In this document: one piece after another, positions 1-5,600 of the stretch
Numbering within the stretch: position 1 is the stretch's first letter
Layout: the number at the start of each line of letters is the position of its first letter
Assembly (NCBI GenBank): GCA_024231375.1
Contig: JAAEQP010001485.1
Coordinates: 1-6,793 of the forward strand
Reading direction: 5' to 3'
Length of the DNA: 6,793 nucleotides
Source: a bacterium
Lineage (GTDB): Bacteria > Hydrogenedentota > Hydrogenedentia > Hydrogenedentiales > SLHB01
Notes under the pieces: model-generated
The model's database searches: none
What the model saw: only the letters and a program-made list of their open reading frames with translations
Told to the model about the DNA's origin: nothing
Position numbers and translations under genes: made by a program

Positions 1-1435
1 CGACGCGACGGCCGTCGATTGCGAAGGCCGGACCTTGTCCTGCGCGCAACTCAACAGCCGCGCGAACCAGTTGGCCCGCGTGCTCGTCCGCAGGGGTGTG
101 GGCCACGAGAGCATCGTGGCAATATGCCTTGGGCCCACGCCCGAAGCTGTCGTCGCCATTCTCGCCGTGCTGAAGGCGGGCGGGGCCTATCTGCCTCTGG
201 ACCCGGCCTATCCCGACGAGCGGCTGAGTTTCATGGTGACCGATTCGGCCGCGTCGATGGTTCTGACCGATTCCCGGCACGCCGAACGGTTCGCCAGCGC
301 CGATCGTGTTGACATCACGACGCTAGCGAGCGAGATCGATGCCGAGGATGTGGACGACCTGGAACCCGTGGCTGGTGCCGATTCTCTGGCGTATGTGATC
401 TACACGTCCGGTTCGACGGGCGAACCCAAGGGGACGCTGCTTGAGCATCGTGGACTGTGCAACACGGTGCATGCTTTGATTGACGGGTTCCGCATCGACG
501 AGGAGAGCCGGTTGCTCCAGTTCGCATCGGCCAGTTTCGACGCCTCGGTGGCCGACATCTTCTGCGCCTTGGTCTCAGGCGCCACGCTGTGCTTGGCCCC
601 GCGCGACAAGATGCTCTCGCCCGACGACCTGGTGTCCCTCGTTCGCGACATGAACGCCACGTTTGTTACGTTGCCGCCAACCATGCTGCGCCTGCTTGAA
701 CCCGGGGACATGCCCTCCCTGCGCACCGTAGTCAGCGCTGGCGAACGATGCCCGGCGGATCTCGCTCAGACATGGGTCGCTCGCGATGGTCTGAGGTTCG
801 TGAACGGCTACGGGCCGACCGAAAACACAGTTTGCACCACCATGTGGGTGTGTTCGGACCACGACGACCCTGTGCCCATCGGTCGGCCGATTCCAAACGT
901 TCGCGTCTATGTGCTCGACGAGACCGGGCATCCCGTGCCTCAGGGCGCACCCGGCGAACTGTGCATCGGGGGGGCGGGCCTTGCCCGAGGTTACCTGAAC
1001 CGGCCCGACCTGACCGCGGAACGCTTCATTCAGAATCCCCTCGACGATTCTTCCACCTCGCGACTCTACCGAACGGGCGACTGGGTTCGGTTCCGCGACG
1101 ATGGCGCCCTCGAGTATCTCGGACGTACGGATGGTCAGATCAAAGTGCGGGGATTCCGGGTGGAACTGGGGGAAATCGAGTCCGCTCTGCGCGACGCCCC
1201 GGCCGTGAAGGACGCCGTGGCGTCGGTGACCGAGGGCGCACGGGGCGACGGTCGCCTGATGGTCTACATCGTATCGGACGGGACGCCTGACGTTGACGCG
1301 TTGCGAGCCCATCTCCGCCGCTCCTTGCCTGAATACATGATGCCGTCGGGCTTCGCTGTCCTCGACCGCATCCCGATGACGCCCAGCGGAAAAGTCGACC
1401 GTGCGGCCCTGCCGGTCCGCGGCGAGGGCCAGTTG
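1..1435 (+). other. Adenylation domain of gene 1 (first residues missing)
   Basis: AMP-forming acyl-adenylate domain with all core motifs visible from A1 onward: A1 LSCAQL (35-52), A2 LKAGGAYLPLD, A3 YTSGSTGEPKG (401-433), A4 FDASV (from 536), A5 NGYGPTE (803-823), A6 GELCIGGAGLARGYL, A7 YRTGD, A8 starting GRTDGQIK (1121-1180), A9 LPEYMMP and A10 with the catalytic Lys at 1391. Aligning by hand to GrsA PheA gives the pocket D-A-A-T-V-A-G-V-C-K (Asp at 539, Ala 542, Ala 551, Thr 668, Val 731, Ala 737, Gly 806, Val 830, Cys 833, Lys 1391). The Asp at the PheA-235 position indicates an alpha-amino acid substrate and argues against an alpha-keto or hydroxy acid. The rest resembles the PheA code D-A-W-T-I-A-A-I-C-K with Trp239 reduced to Ala and position 322 to Gly, so a larger aromatic side chain such as Tyr or Trp is plausible. 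The substrate call is tentative. Confidence 0.93.
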
Positions 1436-2662
1436 CTCGGAACCCACCACGGCCACGAGGAACGGACTCCCATCCAGGAAACGGTCGCCGAGATCTGGGG
1501 CCACGTGCTCGAAACGCCTCCGCCCGGCAACCACGACAATTTCTTCGATCTGGGCGGCCATTCCATCCTGTCGGTACACGTAATCGCACAAGTGAAGAAA
1601 CGGTTTGGCGTAGACATCCCCTTGCCGCGCTTCTTCGCCGCACCGACAGTAGCCGGCATGGCCGAGATTATTCAGTCCACTCAAGAGGGTGAGGGAACAA
1701 CCGACACCGATGCCCTTCCGTTCACCTGCGTGCCGATTCGACCCACGGGATCGCGCCCGCCCTTCTTCTGCGTGGCCACGGCGGGCGGCGTGCTGTTTCC
1801 TTACTTCAAGCTCGCGCCCCTCATGAGCCCCGACCAGCCGTTGTACGGTCTGCAGGACCCCGCGCTCGACGGGGAACACCCTCAGATTGAGACCGTGGAG
1901 GAACTGGCCGCCCACTACGTCGAGGTCATGTGTATGGTCGAACCCCGCGGACCTTACATGTTTGGCGGCTACTCGTTCGGTGGAATCGTGGCCTTCGAGA
2001 TGGCGCAGCAGCTTGTACGCGCCGGGAAAGAGGTGGCCCTCGTCGTACTGATGGACAACGGGGTCGAGCCGCCGGAGTTCAGAAAGCCCAAAGGCGTTGT
2101 CGACGCCGTGCGTCTTTTCAGCAAACGATTCCCGTTCCTCGTTGAAAGCCTCTACAACGTCAAACCGCACATCGTCGATGGGCTCTACATTCTGGGGAAA
2201 CGCGCGCAGACGCGACGCGATCATGCTCCCGGACGACACCGTGCTTCCCCGCTTGACTACCTGCGATGGCTGTGGACCGACCTTATCTTGAGCAAGGCCG
2301 GCGTGGCCAATGTCCTGTCGAAAGATGCGGTCGTCGCCATGCGCGTGCCTTCGTTCAAACCGGTCATGAAGCTTCTGAATGTTAACGGTCAGGCTGGCGA
2401 GAGCTACCGGCCTCAGGTCTATCCCGGCAAGGTCACGCTATTCCGCGCCAGCCGGCGTCCTCCCGAACTTCAGGGCGACAGCACATTGGGATGGGATCGG
2501 ATCGCCGAGGGAGGGGTGGACACGCGCCACATCTCCGGTGATCATATGCGTATGCTGGGCGATTCGGTTGCCGAAGTAGCCGACAATCTTGACGACTGCA
2601 TACGCATCGCGCTCAAGAAGCATGATGCGGCCGAGACATCGCCAGCCGAGGACTCCGTTTGA
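1..2662 (+). CDS. Nonribosomal peptide synthetase, C-terminal part (A-PCP-TE), 5' truncated by the window
   Basis: The C-terminal 886 residues of a modular NRPS. It activates an amino acid as the aminoacyl-AMP, loads it on a carrier protein and releases the product through a thioesterase. In-frame coding begins at base 2 and already reads as A-domain sequence (D-A-T-A-V before the A1 motif), so the TTG at 35 or any other internal start is not the real start and the gene extends upstream. Counting residues from base 2, domains in order are A (about 1-470), PCP (about 489-560, Ser521 in LGGHS) and TE (about 577-873, triad Ser658, Asp685, His848). No frameshift or stop is seen. It ends in TGA overlapping the next start, so it shares an operon with the downstream NRPS. 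A TE closing this protein would normally make it the last enzyme of an assembly line, yet another NRPS follows directly. A C domain upstream is expected but not visible. The product identity is unknown. Confidence 0.96.
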   Translation, partial: DATAVDCEGRTLSCAQLNSRANQLARVLVRRGVGHESIVAICLGPTPEAVVAILAVLKAGGAYLPLDPAYPDERLSFMVTDSAASMVLTDSRHAERFASADRVDITTLASEIDAEDVDDLEPVAGADSLAYVIYTSGSTGEPKGTLLEHRGLCNTVHALIDGFRIDEESRLLQFASASFDASVADIFCALVSGATLCLAPRDKMLSPDDLVSLVRDMNATFVTLPPTMLRLLEPGDMPSLRTVVSAGERCPADLAQTWVARDGLRFVNGYGPTENTVCTTMWVCSDHDDPVPIGRPIPNVRVYVLDETGHPVPQGAPGELCIGGAGLARGYLNRPDLTAERFIQNPLDDSSTSRLYRTGDWVRFRDDGALEYLGRTDGQIKVRGFRVELGEIESALRDAPAVKDAVASVTEGARGDGRLMVYIVSDGTPDVDALRAHLRRSLPEYMMPSGFAVLDRIPMTPSGKVDRAALPVRGEGQLLGTHHGHEERTPIQETVAEIWGHVLETPPPGNHDNFFDLGGHSILSVHVIAQVKKRFGVDIPLPRFFAAPTVAGMAEIIQSTQEGEGTTDTDALPFTCVPIRPTGSRPPFFCVATAGGVLFPYFKLAPLMSPDQPLYGLQDPALDGEHPQIETVEELAAHYVEVMCMVEPRGPYMFGGYSFGGIVAFEMAQQLVRAGKEVALVVLMDNGVEPPEFRKPKGVVDAVRLFSKRFPFLVESLYNVKPHIVDGLYILGKRAQTRRDHAPGRHRASPLDYLRWLWTDLILSKAGVANVLSKDAVVAMRVPSFKPVMKLLNVNGQAGESYRPQVYPGKVTLFRASRRPPELQGDSTLGWDRIAEGGVDTRHISGDHMRMLGDSVAEVADNLDDCIRIALKKHDAAETSPAEDSV
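1466..1680 (+). other. Peptidyl carrier (thiolation) domain of gene 1
   Basis: Carrier domain of about 72 residues that holds the aminoacyl or peptidyl chain as a thioester. The motif NFFDLGGHSIL contains the Ser at 1562-1564 that receives 4'-phosphopantetheine. It sits directly between the A10 motif and the TE. The GGHS form is the common one for carriers followed by a condensation or thioesterase domain, which fits its position here. Confidence 0.94.
1730..2620 (+). other. Type I thioesterase domain of gene 1, long-lid form
   Basis: Alpha/beta-hydrolase TE that takes the chain from the PCP onto a serine and releases it by hydrolysis, cyclisation or transfer. The start is typical (IRPTGSRPPFFCV). 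The nucleophile is Ser at 1973 in GGYSFGG, the acid is probably Asp at 2054 in LMDN, and the base is His at 2543 in GDHMRM. Ser to Asp is 27 residues, as in the surfactin TE (S80, D107, H207), but Asp to His is 163 residues against 100 there, so about 60 extra residues lie in the lid region. The usual His-Pro of the CVHPAGG strand-turn is Ala-Thr here (CVATAGG). The domain ends about 14 residues before the stop. The release chemistry cannot be told from sequence. Confidence 0.92.
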
Positions 2663-2664
2663 TG
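2648..2664 (+). promoter_or_regulatory. Ribosome binding site and TGATG stop-start overlap coupling the two NRPS genes
   Basis: GAGGA at 2648-2652 is a good Shine-Dalgarno match and lies nine bases before the ATG at 2662-2664. The stop of gene 1 (TGA, 2660-2662) shares its last base with that ATG. This decides the start of gene 2 and points to translational coupling, with roughly equal production of the two proteins from one transcript. No room remains for a promoter or terminator between the genes. Confidence 0.85.
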
Positions 2665-5600
2665 ACTGTAGCGCGTCACGTGCCGTTGACCCACGCACAG
2701 ACGACCTTCTGGGCCGCGCAGCAACTCTACCCCGACGCCCCACTGTACAACGCGCCCCACGCGTTCAACCTGCCCGAGGATCTCTGCCCCGACGCTTTCC
2801 GGAAGGCCTTCGAGGCCCTCGTGGTCGAGCGCGACGTGCTGCGGCTCGTCATCGACACCGAGAATGGGACGCCCCGGCAGCGGGTGTTGCCGCGCGTCGG
2901 CAATTGCATCGCGTTCGTGGATCTCGGTGCGTCGAATTCGGACTTGGAGGATTGGCTTACGGATCGCGTCCGGCGTTCCTTCGACCTTACCCGGCCCCTG
3001 TTCGACTCCGTGCTTCTGAAGACTGGCGCCGAAGAATTCATCTGGTTCTTCAACCAGCATCATCTCATCACGGACGCGTGGTCTACGGGCGTCCTCTTTC
3101 GGAGATTGTCCGCGCTGTACGGGGAGGCGACGCCCGATCCCGGCGCGCCGTCCTATCTCGACTATGTGACCCATGAGCGGGCGATTCACGAAGCACCGGA
3201 GTGGGAGGCCGCCCGGAGTTACTGGACCGACAAACTGAACCGGTCCGCGCCCCCTTCAGCCTTCTATGGCGTCCACAACCAACGCCTCCCGTTCCAGATC
3301 GCACGTATCGACCGGCCCTTGGGACCTGATCGGTCCGCTGCCTTGCGCGAGGCGGCAACACGTGGTGACTTCTTCCACAAGGCTCTCCGCGTCACCATGG
3401 CCAATATGCTCCTCGCCGCACTGGTGGCCTATCTAGAACGCATCACCGGTGACAATACTTTCACCGTGGGCCTGCCGCACCACAACCGGACCACCGAGGC
3501 CTTTCGCCAGACCGCCGGCGTCATGCTCGAGGTACTACCCGTTCGGATTCCTGTCGAACCGGACGACACGTTTCTCGCGCTTGTGAGCAGGGTTCACCGC
3601 GAGGCCGGCTCCTGCATGTCCCACCGCCCGTTCCTTCACGAAGGACAGGAGCGTTCCTACGGTGTCCTTTTCAACTACCACGTTGCCTCGTTCCCGGAAT
3701 TCGATGGCCGTCCCATCACGCAGCGGCTTTTCCATCCGGGGGTGGGTGTGGAGCCCATGGTTCTTCACGTGCATGACTTCGGCGGCACGGGCGAACTGAC
3801 CCTTTCCTTCGACTTCGACACCGAGACCTTCAGCGAACGTCAGCGCGAGCGCGCGGTCGGGCACTTTCTACGCCTCCTGGACGGCTGCCTTGCCCGTCCC
3901 GATGTGCCGGTGCGAGGGATCGACCTTCTCTCCTCTACGGAGCGGACGGACTTGCTCGCGAACGTCAATCGGTCCTCCCACGAGTTCGATGGCGATGCGT
4001 GTCTTCATCATCTCTTCGAACGGCAGGCCGCGGAAACACCCGACGCCACCGCGGCAGTCGACGCCGACTCGACGCTGACGTATCGCGAACTCGATGAACG
4101 TGCCAACCGCATCGCCCACCACCTGCAGGGGATCGGGGTCGCGCCCGAGACATTGGTTGGCCTCTGTTTGGAGCGGACGACCGACCTCGTCGCCGCCACC
4201 TTGGGCATTCTGAAGGCCGGCGGCGCGTTCCTGCCGCTTGACTCCGAGTACCCCAAGGAACGCCTCGCCTTCATGTGCGCGGACGCCCAACTGGAGCACG
4301 TCGTCACGTCGAGTCGTCTGGCTGATCGTCTGCCTGCGATTCCCGGAGCAATCGTCGCCATCGACAACGACGCCGACCAAATCCACGCGGCTCCCGCGGC
4401 CTCGTGTAACGCCAACGCCCAGCCCCGCGACCTCGCCTACGTGATATACACGTCGGGATCGACGGGACGGCCCAAAGGCACGTTGCTTGAACATCGTGGC
4501 GTCGTCGGTTTCACCGCATGGTTGCAGCGCTTCTTCCAACTCGGGCCGAACGACGCTGTGCTTCAGTTCGGGTCTGTCAGTTTTGACGCGTACGTGTTGG
4601 AGGTGTGCTGGGCGCTCGCTTCGGGTGCATCGCTCCACCTCGCCCCGCGCGAGATCCTTGCCGACCCACACGCTCTGGCTGGCTTGATACAGGAACGCGG
4701 CATCACGGCGGCGTGCATGCCGCCCACCATGCTTCGCACGCTTGATCCTGACCAGGTTCCTTCGCTCGTCCATCTAGTGTCTGGTGGCGAGGCGTGCGAA
4801 GTGCAGTTGGCGAGGGCATGGGCGCCCGGGCGCAGGTTCTACAACGCATACGGTCCAGCAGAGAACACGGTTTGCACCACGATCTACGCGTGTTCGGGCG
4901 GCGAGTCCGGCACCGTGCCCATTGGGCGGCCCATGGCCAGTTCCCATGTGTACGTGTTGGACGACCGACAGATGCCCTGTCCCGTCGGCGTGCCGGGCGA
5001 ACTGTATGTGGCGGGTGTCGGACTGGCCCGCGGTTACCTGAATCGGCCTGAAGTGACCGCCCAACGATTCGTCGCCAATCCGTTTTCGGAGGTCGCGGGT
5101 GAACGCATGTACCGGACCGGCGATCGTGTCCGCCTCCGGGAAGACGGTCTCCTCGAGTTCGTGGGCCGCCTCGATTTTCAGGTGAAGATCCGGGGTCAGC
5201 GCGTTGAGTTGGAGGAGATCGAGCGCGCTATGGGTGCTCACGCCGGTGTGCGGGCCTGTGCCGTTGGTGTTGACGAGACTCCGGACGGCACAAAGCGCCT
5301 TGTCGTCTATGTCGAAGACAGCGAGGATGCCGTCGGGGACCCTGTGCTGCGGTCCCACCTGCGGAAACGCCTGCCTGACTACATGATCCCTTCTCAGTTC
5401 GTGCGCCTGGAACACCTGCCGGTCACGGCCAACGGGAAGGTGGATCGAGACAGTCTGCCCGCGCTGCAAGGCTCCGCCGACGCTGACGTTGAAATGGTCC
5501 AGCCGCGCACACCGCTTGAGCAGTATCTGGCGGGATTGTGGCGGGAGGTGCTGGGGGTGGATGCGCTATGCGTTCACAGCAACTTCTTCGAAGTGGGCGG

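Noticed and set aside
35..37. TTG as the start codon of gene 1
   Set aside because: The frame is open upstream to base 2 and that sequence already fits the residues preceding the A1 motif, so the true start is outside the window.
1..1410. Gene 1 as a stand-alone A-PCP-TE enzyme of the atromentin or ralfuranone type, dimerising alpha-keto acids
   Set aside because: The A domain keeps the Asp that binds an alpha-amino group, which enzymes for alpha-keto acids typically lack, and the gene extends upstream, so a C domain may precede it.
575..2239. Long open frame on the minus strand (554 codons) opposite gene 1
   Set aside because: Antisense shadow. The plus strand here encodes unbroken A-PCP-TE motifs, the minus-strand protein shows no recognisable domain, and GC-rich coding DNA commonly leaves long antisense frames open.
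2542..3189. Minus-strand open frame spanning the junction of the two genes
   Set aside because: Considered as a possible small antisense gene or regulator, but it overlaps the TE end and C-domain start, which are firmly coding on the plus strand, and no domain is visible.
3868..4773. Minus-strand open frame of 301 codons opposite the C and A domains of gene 2
   Set aside because: It lies entirely over well-supported A-domain coding sequence, has a composition rich in Arg, Gly and Val typical of antisense translation, and shows no motif I recognise.
4843..4863. A5 motif YGPAE in gene 2 as a sign of an inactive adenylation domain
   Set aside because: The Thr-to-Ala change is seen in active A domains, the metal-binding Glu is kept and all other core motifs, including the A10 Lys, are intact.
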